Source: CAZSAL01 sp964604825
GTDB lineage: Bacteria; Elusimicrobiota; Elusimicrobia; 2-01-FULL-59-12
Length of the DNA stretch: 44,632 nt
Assembly (NCBI GenBank): GCA_964604825.1
Contig: CAZSAL010000017.1
Location: 1-44,632 of the forward strand
Direction: 5' to 3'
The position numbers and the translations under genes are program-made. This document shows positions 38,901 through 41,527 of the stretch, one piece after another. The notes beneath the pieces were generated by a model. That model ran no database searches. It was not told where the DNA came from and was given only the letters and a program-made list of their open reading frames with translations. How positions within the stretch are numbered: position 1 is the first letter of the stretch; each line of letters opens with the position of its first letter.

Positions 38901-39600
38901 CTCCTTCCAGGAAACCATACCCTCCATATCCATCTCCCCGGGATCCATATGTTGTGTCATTGCTGCCGTTTGTTAAAAAACCGCCTCCGCCGCCCCCGCA
39001 CACCTGGCTTGCAGTGGCTCCATTTCCATTCGCCCCTGGATTGGCTCCGGTTCCGCTGGTTGTTGTCGGCGCGCTCACTCCCGTGTAACCGCTGGCCGCC
39101 CCTCCTCCTCCCCCTGCGGCAATAAGAGGGGTCGCTGTCGCGTAATTCGATCCCAACGCAACAAACGTTCCTCCACCTCCGGCTGGATAATTGCTGGACC
39201 ATAATCCCGGACTCTGCCCCACCAAAATCGATAAAACACTTCCGGGAGTCACGCTGAATGTTCCCGTCATGCTGGCCCCATTTCCCGGAGTGCCTCCGCT
39301 CACGTATCCACCCGAAGCGCCGGCGGCTGTAATGGCGATGGAAGTCACACCCGGGGGCACCGTCCATTGCTGGATGCCGGAATTGACGGTAACGGCTCCC
39401 GCGAGGTTCGTGCCTGTGTAGGCGGTATTGCAATCGGATTGAGCGGGGCCGTTTTGCCCCGTGGCGGTGCAGGTGGTGAAATTATAGACGGTGGCCGAAA
39501 AGGAAGGAACTGCTGTAAACAGAATGCAGGCAAGAAGCGCAGGCATCAAGGCTTGCAGGCATTTTTTATCGAGATAACTTGCAGGTATGGAAGTTCTCAA
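17713..39600 (-). CDS. Giant secreted modular surface protein (about 7,295 residues; LamG/FN3/NHL, T9SS type-B-like C-terminus)
   Basis: One unbroken frame of 21.9 kb. The start is a TTG at 39600 with AGGGA 8 nt upstream, which gives a proper signal peptide (DKK n-region, LLACILFTAVPSFSA core, cleavage near residue 36). The only nearby ATG (residue 19) lacks a ribosome site. Approximate order: Gly-rich domains 37-325 and 330-600; three FN3 604-890; six beta modules with LamG 891-4328; two FN3 4328-4500; six-repeat NHL propeller 4504-4875; ten FN3 4877-5810; modules 7 and 8 5811-6741; three FN3 6742-7040; a beta domain; C-terminal sorting-type domain 7205-7295. Composition is dominated by G, S, T and N with very few K/R, as in extracellular fibres. 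Probable role: adhesion or glycan binding at the cell surface (LamG, FN3, NHL are binding folds). The exact ligand is unknown. It is followed, with a 4-nt overlap, by the barrel-OmpA gene. Confidence 0.9.
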   Translation of the reverse strand: MRTSIPASYLDKKCLQALMPALLACILFTAVPSFSATVYNFTTCTATGQNGPAQSDCNTAYTGTNLAGAVTVNSGIQQWTVPPGVTSIAITAAGASGGYVSGGTPGNGASMTGTFSVTPGSVLSILVGQSPGLWSSNYPAGGGGTFVALGSNYATATPLIAAGGGGGAASGYTGVSAPTTTSGTGANPGANGNGATASQVCGGGGGGFLTNGSNDTTYGSRGDGYGGYGFLEGGTGGFGSGDASNNYQPGGFGGGAEADYYATCNTHAGAGGGYSGGSGSPDGAQYYFGQAGGSYNGGTNQTNTAGANNGNGSVQITVLATTTNNIFTNCNATGQYGPTQSACNTAYTGTSLSGAVTVNSGIQQWVAPYTGTYQITAAGASGGYVSGSTPGLGASMAGNFNLTAGTTLQVLVGQSPGLVSGNYSGGGGGTFVAMGSNYATATPLLVAGGGGGAIGSSTGANAPTTTSGTGANPGTNGNGATVSQVCGGGGGGFLTSGSNDSTYGSRGDGYGGYGFRQGGTGGYGNGDSSASYQPGGFGGGAEADNYASCNTHAGAGGGYSGGSGSLDGTAHDFGQAGGSYNGGTNQTNIAGTNNGNGFVQIAIPRIGAVPFSNVTSTQITANWTVSSDPTGTPFNAILSTGSSPSTNHFSGNASSTTTNLYATFSGLNPNTTFYVDVSTSGGIFISLGSTDTFAAAPGTFTLGNVFSSSFTASWSSGSVAAGWNPSGTLYQLLASTNSSLTPVFASTTTSSLSNVALTGLSANTTYFTSVQALGWNGITAAYNGNVSTVTMSIIPSTAAFTNVFASSVTFNWLANGNLAGTFYQVQYSTDPAYSAGVTTTTVFASYPSTSTPITGLSAATMYYFRVQAENWNSIPSGFSVSASTYVVGNSAASAIWIGSGNWSTAANWSGGQVPGGVNMAVFGSASTANCSIDTNIIAAGIQINSGYTGIISDGSSGHTLTVGSSGFTQIGGTFNASTATMTVGGAFSQSGGVFNPNNGTLIANSYANTTLTSSSTLNNLNILYSGVSNTNMVGYWKLDEASGQSFADSSGNGNTGAGNGTMLSSTVAPLSFSNPYSRQFNGNATNYIQLPAATQIQAPLTLSAWVNPSTFNSPGGNEGLFVLAADPGVRLIIDQGGHPQGDVQIATNWQSMLTSPVTIPLNRWSHISFTLDGNRVQTLYVNGAMVASGTVVTGSVNYTTGYPFVIGSDNFNTNPYHESFSGEIDDVRIYGRALSSTEIASLATGQGPVSTATFTLGGNLTLAGNLTISSGTLDVSGSNYTISVAKSWQNNGGSFNAESSTVTFNGSGGTILSGGQSFNGLVFNNVGGSWTANDNLKLSGNWTMTAGTFNGGTSTVTFTGAAPTLTGNTTFYNLAYSVAGGIMTVAQGSTQTITGLLTIQGTSGNVLNVVSSSPGNRWFLKNSGTNSVQYVKAQDSNANAGQMIVDNPGGIDGSGNAHWSFGSLTNFTWTASSPGNWSTAANWQGGVVPGPGNTAIFNSASVQGCTIDISTTVGNLSMGSGYTGTISLNASTLTVTGNFTGGGGVFNGGSGELIVNGIFNGSGGNFIGNAGTVLLGTTLNTTFTPPSSGSFNNFTLGGSSMTPTTSGLVGHWKMDDSGSSIVDYSGSGDNGTTGGTGGGYSGSMPGALTGYVSGSRSFGGSNWVSCGLNNMPAPNASQTISLWYYVSSNPTDNEDFVDMDNGSYGVQFGLRQGPPETLTVWKFGGTALASVAVPVAGSWYHVAYTFDGTTHRLYLGGVWQSSSTMAVGTGAPSELYFGCWGGGGPAEQFKGNLDDIRIYNRALSASEIASLAAGQYVATGTVTLGGNLVVGGNLTVSSGTLDVSVSNYSVSVAKNWQITGGSFTARGSTVTFNGSGGSILSGGQSFKNLVFNNAGGTWTSNDNLTLSGNWTMTAGTYNGGTSTVTFTGTAPTLTGNTTFYNLAYLVAGGTMTVAQGSTQTITGLLTIQGTSVNLLNIVSSSPGSPWFLKNTGTNSVQYVKAQDSNASSGQIITDNPGGIDGSGNVHWSFGTLSNFTWNASGPSSWSTAANWTGGVVPGPNNTAVFNDVSVQPCTVDISTTVANLSIESGYSGTINLNTSTLTVTGNFTGGAGTFDNGSGELIVGGTFNGSGGTFTGNTGTVVLVSTNSVNIAPPSAGGFNNLAFGGPSANGLVGYWKLDDKNSTGTVVDYSGNGNNGNALGFGSGYGYSSGVPAALSGSDGGSRNFDGATSSVTVAPSSSLNLGNVLTICAWIKPNTLSSNCSTGRYGLFSTRSGGAAGAWDLEVGNAGCFPAGASNVVLVAGASTWVYETTNNAVTTNQWQHIAYTRSGTTNQSIYVNGALQAIQNSATFPFSDNANPKTIGENPSGSTFFPGNIDDVRIYNRALTAQEIAALAAGNTATYTLTGGFIVNGNLTLSGGTLIANGNNINVKGNWLNQAGAYNPGANLVTLSGTSSGKSVITNGQPFSSLTVNGAGGYWTMMDPMTLSGPLSIQAGTFDTSISSYSITDSGSFSQTGGTFNLNVSTMSIGGNWSDTAGTFSAGTSTVTFTGTAPSLTGNTTFYNLAYSVAGGTMTVAQGSTQTVTGLLTLQGSSGNNLLNLISSGSGQWYLNNSGTNNVSYVKVQGSNANAGQVIVDNPGGVDGTGNAHWSFGSLANYTWIGSGNWSTASNWSGGAVPGPGNTAVFNSASVQSCTIDISTTVASVAIGSGYAGIISLNTSTLTVTGNFTDGGTFDGGSGELIVGGAFNGSGGNFTGNAGTVVLTSTNSVTFTPPASGNFNNLSLGGPSAGGLVGYWKLDDPNQNGNILDFSGNYSTGTATNFDGAYGYSSSVPTTLSGSDAGSRSFDGSDDYVSLPSGLGQNLTSFTFASWVNWSTPSVWQRIFDFGSGTNVNMFLTPDNGDTFTPRFAITIGGAGAAEQRINAPSALPTGSWHHIAVTLDAVHTLGTMYIDGVSVSSNSGITLTPFSLGATTSNYLGRSQYTVDPYFSGDIDDVRIYNRALSAQEIQALAAGNPPAQTLTGSLTVGGDLTLPAGTLNAAGYPVSVGGSWLDQSGAFTSGGNLVTFNGSGSKRILSNGQSFNSLTLNNVAGTWTPADNLTLTGNWNMTAGVFSGGTSTVTFTGTTQSLTGNTTFYSLAYSVAGGTMTVAQGSTQTVTGLLTLQGTSGNLLNVVSSSPGNQWFLVNSGTNSVSYVKAQDSNARSGNTIIDTLGGIDGTGNANWSFAVLSNFIWTGSGNWSVGSNWLGGVAPGPGNTAVFNGSNNGNCAVNSNINVGGIQISGYTGTINAGGYAVFVGTSGFTQASGTFKAPASTMTVGGIFNQTAGTFNPNNGTLVLNSPSNSTLTSSSTLNNLNITYSGVSNTSLVGYWKLDETSGNTAADSSGNGNNATWENNPVPVTDVAPVIYSDVHSLSFNGINQWVITNNLTAINNSNPFTVSLWFKAAAAGVIVDEIGQTAPNTGWHDSFIEILSNGTVGVRVWNGIQGSGIATSGTASFNTWNHVVMVYNNGTLTGYLNGVAGTPVSVTRQYPAQNSNGEYLAFAVSDTLTNMGSGAYFTGKIDDVRVYSRALSASEIASLAVGQGAAAASTITLGGNLPVGGNLALSSGTLDASVSNYSISVAKSWQNTGGSFNAQSGTVTFNGSGGSILSGGQSFNTLVFNGSGGSWTASDNLSLTGNWAMTAGTFNAGTSTVTFTGVTPYLTGNTTFYNLSCTVAGGTMTFAQGSTQTVTNILTLQGLTGSVLNVVSSSPGSQWFLKNSGTNSVQYVKAQDSNASPGVYIIDNPGGVDGARNIHWSFGPLANFTWVGSGNWSNPANWQGGVVPGVNDTAVFSSASTANCVVDINPTIAALQINSGYSGTITLSNGLTIQGDATLSGGHIDGTTGHSTINVGGSWNNAGTTFVNNAPSVSLNGSTTDKIIATDNQSFYNVTLAAGQQPYALTSGLVGYWKMDESSGSTTVADASSSGNNGTSNSSSNVGSGKYANARTFDGASNYLSLPYNNINFTSASNYSISVWFNTNGNWVDGALYEQTPNTSATYNLDIWIRARYNGHVDFNTGKESVVWDWYTSNGTYNKNGWNNAVLVQNGSTRKIYINGQLDSTHVNSLFSGTNPSGVGITVGRLRRDNDDYFKGSIDDLRVYNRILSDSEISSVYQGGTPGAYTMSSGITAANNLTVSAGTLNTSSNTVTINGGVNLAGGTFNAQASSITAGSWSLTSGSFNAGTSTVTLTGTTPSLTGSTTFYSLVYNVAGSTLTFAAGSTTTVSSLFQIQGSSMQPVYIRSSSSGQWAYLNLQAIASSSISYINVSDNYASSQTIRAGGSSHDSGHNINWTFGETAPTGLTAQAVNISSITVSWTPPADTTGLTGYELEASTNSTFAPISTFTITSSTSAASLTVSGLSMNTVYYLRADSLWNGNSSSSAYISATTLGVAPSNLTVLWTGPTSAGLAWSPNGAPSGTQYAITGGISVIYTTYTAVVVTGLSPGTSYNFTVSAFGIPTPSVNITTLRNSASFSNGENASYVLGQNNFNSNINGTNQKALSTTGFGSFSFDPVSRRLFSQDMGNNRVMIFDLSSGISNGMNASFVLGQTAWNGRTAATSQSGMNAPSGTAFDPVNQRLFVADSYNNRVLIYDLRQGITNGMNASWVLGQTNFSGSTNGAGQNMLFYPYSVTYDPSMQRLFVGDNSNNRILIFDLSQGIMNGMNASWVLGQSTFTTNTSATSQSGLYYPLGEAFDVASQRLFVSDRSNNRIVVYDLSAGITSGMNASWVLGQADFTSKSFNATGQNNFYYPNNVSFDPASGMLFVVDGNDYRALIFDLSRGITNNMSASVVIGQTNFTNHGTSGTSQNTVSYSYASYYDPGAQEFFIGDTGNNRIMIFQSVTPAPSASAYTNVTSSQITANWTPGGSGAGTVYTVIFSTAASPETNGLSGNRSTSTVNTSFTFQGLNVNTTYYGSVAATISGGSTSAYTSLGSTPTWVVPPQSPVCSPVWASSMTVTWSSGTNPAGTLYTIRTSSDPVFGVLDSTKTTNLSVSISALIPNTTYYAQILATNYAGIPSSTAAAAPVLTQPNAPGAANFSNFAADHLQTNWTANNNPSGTLYYVVLSTAASPGTNGLSANFSSTTVATSALFTGLYGLTTYYAEVQAIGAAGSATGFTTLGSTVTPPVAPPTAAGVLAVTTATVTASWGNSPGAVYYVLSVSTSSANPPTAVAASSNTFVLSATVPGLMSNVTYYTFAQACSVTCSSFTTLGSTVTLVNPPLPAAFSNLSADRVTVNWTANNNAPGTLYSAILSTGASPGTNGFSGNKQYTVSQTGAIFANLYANTVYFADVQAIGVTGSSTDFVSMGSTTTPPVAPPAAEGFLSVTTEAITANWGTSPGAAGYVLTISTDSNNPPQSVAGSSATFLTAATVSGLVPNTTYFALAQACSVTCSSYTVLGATATQPNMPVPGSFSSVSVTRFSVSWNANNNPDGTLYVVQVSTDSGYGYIAASSATVLSTASFLSLTPGATYYAHVKTSGFSGVDTEYVSLGSTVTLPIVAPLDSLLSVSSFSVQVGWDLSEGATSYILIASSASDNPPLSVVGSSTTELSTATVTGLVPNTTYFLFLTACGAGSCANYRVLESTITLAALPVAAAYDQVTAGGLRANWGSGGNPSGTLYTVQISTDAWFVYVTTWSVTSSTQASFAGLIPGTMYYGQVKATNAAGIDTGFTSLESVQTPTISAPASGSVLSVSTFGLTVEWTPVISADSYELLVSTSENDPVGTTIVSSITVLSTAAVYGLQPATAYFLFADACSGGACSAYTELASTMTLTPPPLFAWIGSGNWSTAANWFGGIVPGPNDTAIFSNWSNQDCTVDVVPGIGGFQITSDYTGAISFAAGVSSISIGTNGFSQANGVFNAPSGSFVDAGVFTRTGGTFNSGTGTVALASTNSVTFTPGGTFFNNLAIGGPGSDGLVGYWKMDDVNQNGNVIDYSGQGNTGTAANFADSYGYSGSVPTSLRGSDTGSRNFDGTDDYVSVADSSSLKPSVVTVSAWVYLTSLNGITTCGGSSASNPYIVFKRNSRTDYFEGYSLQKVGNNFAFVATSSGGSQDIAVSATTASAGAWYHITGVFHQPNLSIYVNGVLSGTTTHNFPLDYGTRPVFIGRSGECGGSGQENWDTYFPGLIDDVRIYNRALTQQEITALAAGNPPTQTLSGDLTVSGDLTLSGGTLNAAGNSVTVGGSWLNQTAAFTTGGVVTLNGSGAKRILSNEQPFNTLTFNNSGGSWTSNDNLALSGNWNLTAGTYNPGISTVTFTGASPTLTGSTTFYNLAYSVEGGAMIFAAGSTQTVSGLLTLQGSSDNPLSVVSTLAGQPWYLDNSGTNHVSNVEAQDSDADAGQLIVDSPGGIDATGNSHWLFVALPDFTWTDGSGDGKWSNPSNWYGGAVPGPSDTALFSNACTQDCTVDVSTAVGSLTIGSGYGGIIKLDASTLTVTGDFTGAGGTFDGGSGELIVSGTFNGSGGTFTGDAGTVILASTNSATFTPGGASFNNLTIGSYVSTATFTLGGDLVVGGNLTVSSGTLDVSAFNYGISVAASWQMTGGSFIAQGGTVTFNGNTGGTIVSGGQPFNNLTFNGSGGAWMSNDNLALSGNWTMTTGTYNPGTSTVTFTGTTPSLTGNTTFYRLAYSVTGGTITFAAGSTQTVSGLLTLAGAACAPVYVRSSVGSSQAWLTVSGAYSIATVDVADNNASGGLILRAGSGSIDSGDNVGWTFGEPAPVISSETVSTSSITVNWTMSGSTSGLTGYELDVSTSDAFVPISTSTTTTNPDATSLDVSGLSINTTYYLRVIGQWSGELSTSAYVSTPTWANPPLNLSTTSVLPTSVGLTWDANNNPYGTIFVLQQSADGASFGTILSQASTATTVTGLSSNTMYYFRVLAQNFGGVYTAPGNTVSIRTAVGSAPSAAINFKGTPLASSSGLEILFSWSPVATYSDGTAIATGTPVSYNIYRTHNLFNPLSYWTLVDTINTPGPGASSTVTYGPNSAATSVDDTQYYQVCTVVMGKQSLTCTPITSNFANPVNQLIPDYVFLDNSQTAYASIPLTQPLISNQVSVTLSLGSTNETGVLASARLHAYYPATGASADPYNLPNTSMVLPVTGTPASASKGTVSWVQRGVPRNTLSLADSADVTLQMLLSNGQWQNIGSAIYSAAARQVVFPTSQTGSYRTITYASGSGINGILLSVRPRTFSPNGDGINDFVFFDLNNPSNNSASGEIFSLQGTKVADITVLSPLRMRWDGKDYEGRTVPGGIYMYQIFVGQTRVTGTVVVVK
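19375..22175 (-). repeat. Beta modules 7 and 8 of the giant protein
   Basis: Module 7 (start near 22170) opens AWIGSGNWSTAANWFGG and carries a LamG domain (about 21060-21768, beginning VGYWKMDDVNQNG and ending IDDVRIYNRALTQQEI). Module 8 (start near 20415) opens DGKWSNPSNWYGGAVPG and lacks LamG. Both finish with the shared 'TPSLTGNTTFY' / 'GSTQTVSGLLTLQGSS'-type strands. They are separated from modules 1-6 by the NHL/FN3 block. Confidence 0.85.
22175..24970 (-). repeat. Ten-domain FN3 array with alternating subtypes
   Basis: Ten fibronectin-III-like domains of about 90 residues. From the third onward they alternate. One kind has an 'NW.ANNNP.GTLY' A'-B region and no cysteine. The other has a QACSVTCSS, TACGAGSCANY or DACSGGACSAY strand whose two cysteines are 3-4 residues apart. 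The array therefore grew by duplicating a two-domain unit of about 185 residues, four copies. The cysteine pair could form a local disulphide, consistent with an extracellular location. Confidence 0.85.
24975..26090 (-). repeat. Six-repeat NHL-type beta-propeller inside the giant protein
   Basis: Six repeats of about 60 residues. Each begins with an N-A-S-[YFW]-V-L-G-Q word, has a 'F-D-P-x-x-x-R-L-F-V-x-D' strand, and ends in N-N-R-[IV]-x-[IV]-[FY]-D-L-S-x-G-I. Examples are DNSNNRILIFDLSQGI and DSYNNRVLIYDLRQGI. These are NHL-repeat hallmarks, and six repeats close a propeller. Repeat 5 has N-D-Y-R-A instead of NNR. Flanked on both sides by FN3 domains. Confidence 0.85.
26610..36930 (-). repeat. 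Six tandem beta-module + LamG units (about 530-620 residues each)
   Basis: Unit starts lie near 36925, 35205, 33503, 31637, 29922 and 28205. Each opens with a W-x-G-S-G-N-W-S-x-x-x-N-W-x-G-G-x-V-P-G motif and a TAVF strand, followed by parallel-beta-like repeats. A LamG domain follows ('VGYWKLD' to 'IDDVRIYNRALSASEIASLA'; about 35865-36508, 34160-34785, 32410-33092, 30565-31230, 28855-29515, 27145-27782), then GNLTLSSGTLDVS-type strands. Units 1-5 close with a segment ending 'YVKAQDSNA' and 'GGIDG.GN.HWSF'; unit 6 closes with a variant (IQGSSMQPVYIRSSSSGQW, then NWTFGE). LamG domains bind glycans or proteins. DNA identity between neighbouring units is locally very high, showing recent duplication or conversion. 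Confidence 0.88.
37800..39490 (-). repeat. Tandem glycine-rich domains at the N-terminus of the giant protein
   Basis: Two copies about 855 bp (285 codons) apart. Each has a T-x-C-x-A-T-G-Q-x-G-P-x-Q-S-x-C-N-T-A-Y lead with two cysteines, 'GAVTVNSGIQQW', 'ITAAGASGGYVSG', a GGGGG-rich core ('QVCGGGGGGFLT', 'GYGGYGF', 'THAGAGGGYSGGSGS') and 'GQAGGSYNGGTNQTN'. DNA identity is very high over long blocks (for example around 37910 and 38765). This resembles the glycine-rich secreted domains seen in giant bacterial surface proteins. Confidence 0.88.
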
Positions 39601-39651
39601 ACGCGATAGTCCCTGAAATCAGATTCCCATAGATATTTTCACACCGTCATA

Positions 39652-39681
39652 AGTATCCATGGAATCCTTGTAAAATCAAGG
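39652..39681 (-). promoter_or_regulatory. Candidate promoter of the giant gene
   Basis: TTGATT (-35, 39674-39679) with 16 nt to GATACT (-10, 39652-39657), predicting a leader of about 45 nt to the TTG start. The -35 lies inside a small inverted repeat CCTTG-TAAAAT-CAAGG (39666-39681) that could be an operator. The remaining part of the 138-nt gap to the channel gene is AT-rich and shows nothing else. Confidence 0.35.
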
Positions 39682-39738
39682 GATAATTTATTAAAAATCG
39701 ATGCGTTTTATAGGTGTTATTAACTTGCAGCAGGAAGG

Positions 39739-41268
39739 TTACAGATTGAAGAATCTGCGGATGCGTTCGCCCAGAGTTTTCGCGGCAGAACCAGTTGCCG
39801 CTACAGCCAAACGCTCTTTTTCTTGATGCTCTGTGAGCGCGGCCTGGCGGCTCGTAACAATTTCCGCCAGGCGATCTGCTGCCGCAGGGCTGCGGTATAG
39901 AACTTTCTGCAGGCCTTCCTTGCGGATTTCGAGGACTTCAACAGGCCCTTTTGCGCGGACAGTGGCAGTTCGCGGCGCGCCGGTTAATAGCGACATTTCT
40001 CCGCACGCCTGGTGCGGTTTCAGCGTTGCAACAATATTCTGTTTATCGTTTGTCTGTGCATGAATTTCTAACTGCCCGTCGAGAAGAAGAAAAACCGATG
40101 ACCCCTGATCCCCTTGTTTGATAAGGCTTTCCCCGGGCATAAAAATCCGTATCCGCGCTGATTCCGCCAGATCCTTAAGATCCCCTTCGCCGAAAATTTC
40201 CGCGAGATCCCAATGCCGCAGTGCGGCCACGATCTCGTCATAATTTTGCGCTTTTTCCTCAGCTTCCGGCCGCAGATGCACAGTCCGGATAGGATGCGGC
40301 ATTTCCACGCCCTCGCGTTCGAATGAATACCAGACACGCGTGGCCACCTCATCCCGCAGATCATCAAGCTTTCCATAATCAGCAACCCAGAAATTCAGAG
40401 CGTACTGGATCGCCGAATCGCCAAACTGCAGCAGTTGAACCGCCGGAGGCGGCGAATACATGATGCCGTCGATATTTAAAGCGCAGTCCCGCAGAATCTG
40501 CTTCACTCGTGTCGGCGGAGTCCGGAAGGATACGCCGACTTTCAGGGTGGCGCAGTGCGGCTGTCTGCCGGCGCTGAAATTCGTAAAAGAGTTCGTCTGA
40601 AGCTGGCTGTTGGGAATGTAGATCAGGGAGCCGTCCCCGGCTTTTAACACAGTGCGCGCCCAGTTTATATCTACCACCTGGCCGGACTTGTCCTGAAAAA
40701 TAATCCACTCGCCGATGCGGATAAGTTTTCCCAGGCCCACGCCCGCTATGAATGTCTTCAGCGTGTCCTGCAGGGCAAAGGCGATGCCCGCGCCGGCAAT
40801 CGTCGGTATGGCTACCAGCGTCAAAGGATTGAAATGCAGTACGTAGCGCAGAATTATCAGACCCGCTACGATGAACGCCGTGATGTCGATTACCTTTCGC
40901 AGCGGCGGAGATATGTAGGCTTTGCGTACGTTGACCAGGTAATGCTCGACGAAAAAGACGTCAAGCAGAGCGACAAAACAATACGCCGCGAGGATGCAGG
41001 TGACAAAGAGATAAATGTTGATAATCGAAGGATGAAGCAATTTTCTGGCGAGCGATGCGGCAAAAATGAACGCCAGCCCGGCGAAGAGAATGAACAATCC
41101 GAAGAATGTAGCGTGAAACGCATGGGAGAGGCGCAGGTGCCGGCGGTGGAGCATGTAACGCAGTCCCGCATAAATCGGCACCGAGATCAGGATTATTACG
41201 ACCGCGGACTCTGCCGCCGCCAGGTAATGCGGAAACAATTCAAAATAATTTCGTAGGGCGTGAATCAT
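39739..41268 (-). CDS. MscS-family channel with C-terminal cyclic-nucleotide-binding domain
   Basis: About 509 residues from the ATG at 41268; the frame further up runs through tRNA-Phe and is not used. No clear ribosome site. Four to five N-terminal membrane helices ('AVVIILISVPIYAGL', 'FFGLFILFAGLAFIFAA', 'LFVTCILAAYCFVALL') precede the pore helix and MscS beta domain (IAGAGIAFALQDTLKTF, 'RIGEWIIFQDKSGQVVDI', 'YIPNSQLQTNSFTNFS'). The last ~150 residues are a cNMP-binding domain (FMPGESLIKQGDQG, 'VFLLLDGQLEI', phosphate cassette GEMSLLTGAPRTATVRA with its Arg). MscS channels release solutes on osmotic down-shock; the fused domain implies gating by, or sensing of, a cyclic nucleotide. Similar fusions are known as bCNG-type channels. 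The gene lies between the motor operon and the giant gene, on the same strand. Confidence 0.9.
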   Translation of the reverse strand: MIHALRNYFELFPHYLAAAESAVVIILISVPIYAGLRYMLHRRHLRLSHAFHATFFGLFILFAGLAFIFAASLARKLLHPSIINIYLFVTCILAAYCFVALLDVFFVEHYLVNVRKAYISPPLRKVIDITAFIVAGLIILRYVLHFNPLTLVAIPTIAGAGIAFALQDTLKTFIAGVGLGKLIRIGEWIIFQDKSGQVVDINWARTVLKAGDGSLIYIPNSQLQTNSFTNFSAGRQPHCATLKVGVSFRTPPTRVKQILRDCALNIDGIMYSPPPAVQLLQFGDSAIQYALNFWVADYGKLDDLRDEVATRVWYSFEREGVEMPHPIRTVHLRPEAEEKAQNYDEIVAALRHWDLAEIFGEGDLKDLAESARIRIFMPGESLIKQGDQGSSVFLLLDGQLEIHAQTNDKQNIVATLKPHQACGEMSLLTGAPRTATVRAKGPVEVLEIRKEGLQKVLYRSPAAADRLAEIVTSRQAALTEHQEKERLAVAATGSAAKTLGERIRRFFNL

Positions 41269-41338
41269 GGGAAAAAACAGTACGCTTCCGCCGTTACAGC
41301 ATTGGCGGGCCCGCTGGAGCCCCAGTGGCGGGGAGGGG

Positions 41339-41373
41339 CTGTCCCTCGGTAAAAACAATATGCCGAGGGACAG
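41339..41373 (-). repeat. Inverted copy of the tRNA-Phe 3' arm in its own 3' trailer
   Basis: CTGTCCCTCGG at 41339-41349 is an exact inverse of CCGAGGGACAG at 41363-41373, 13 nt apart. The second arm is the 3' half of the tRNA-Phe T-stem plus acceptor. In the primary transcript the trailer could pair with the tRNA's own 3' end. It may be a processing/attenuation hairpin or a scar of an inverted duplication. No U-run follows it, so it is not an ordinary terminator. Confidence 0.75.
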
Positions 41374-41432
41374 GATCGAACTGTCGACACCTGGTTTTTC
41401 AGACCAGTGCTCTACCACTGAGCTACCTCGGC
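41361..41432 (-). tRNA. tRNA-Phe (anticodon GAA)
   Basis: 72 nt: acceptor GCCGAGG/CCTCGGC, D-arm GCTC/GAGC, anticodon stem CTGGT/ACCAG with loop CTGAAAA (anticodon GAA), variable GTGTC, T-arm GACAG-TTCGATC-CTGTC, discriminator A. CCA is not encoded. It lies between motB and the channel gene on the same strand. Confidence 0.95.
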
Positions 41433-41451
41433 ATGAAATTTGCTGACGTTG

Positions 41452-41481
41452 ATTTTACAACGTTTTCAGCTTCACTGTCAT
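41452..41481 (-). promoter_or_regulatory. Candidate tRNA-Phe promoter
   Basis: ATGACA (-35, 41476-41481) and TAAAAT (-10, 41452-41457) with an 18-nt spacer, ending about 20 nt before the tRNA 5' end. The -10 sits in the loop of a small ACGTTG/CAACGT inverted repeat. Confidence 0.4.
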
Positions 41482-41527
41482 TCTTGCGTTTTATCTCTTG
41501 ACTGCGGCGGGCTTTGAAGATTTATTT

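Noticed and set aside
17713..39600. The 21.9-kb gene as a non-ribosomal peptide or polyketide synthase
   Set aside because: No carrier, adenylation or ketosynthase motifs; the sequence is Gly/Ser/Thr/Asn-rich with LamG, FN3 and NHL patterns and a signal peptide.
39739..41418. A longer start for the channel gene at 41418
   Set aside because: That extension is the translation of tRNA-Phe and its trailer; the membrane protein begins at the ATG at 41268.
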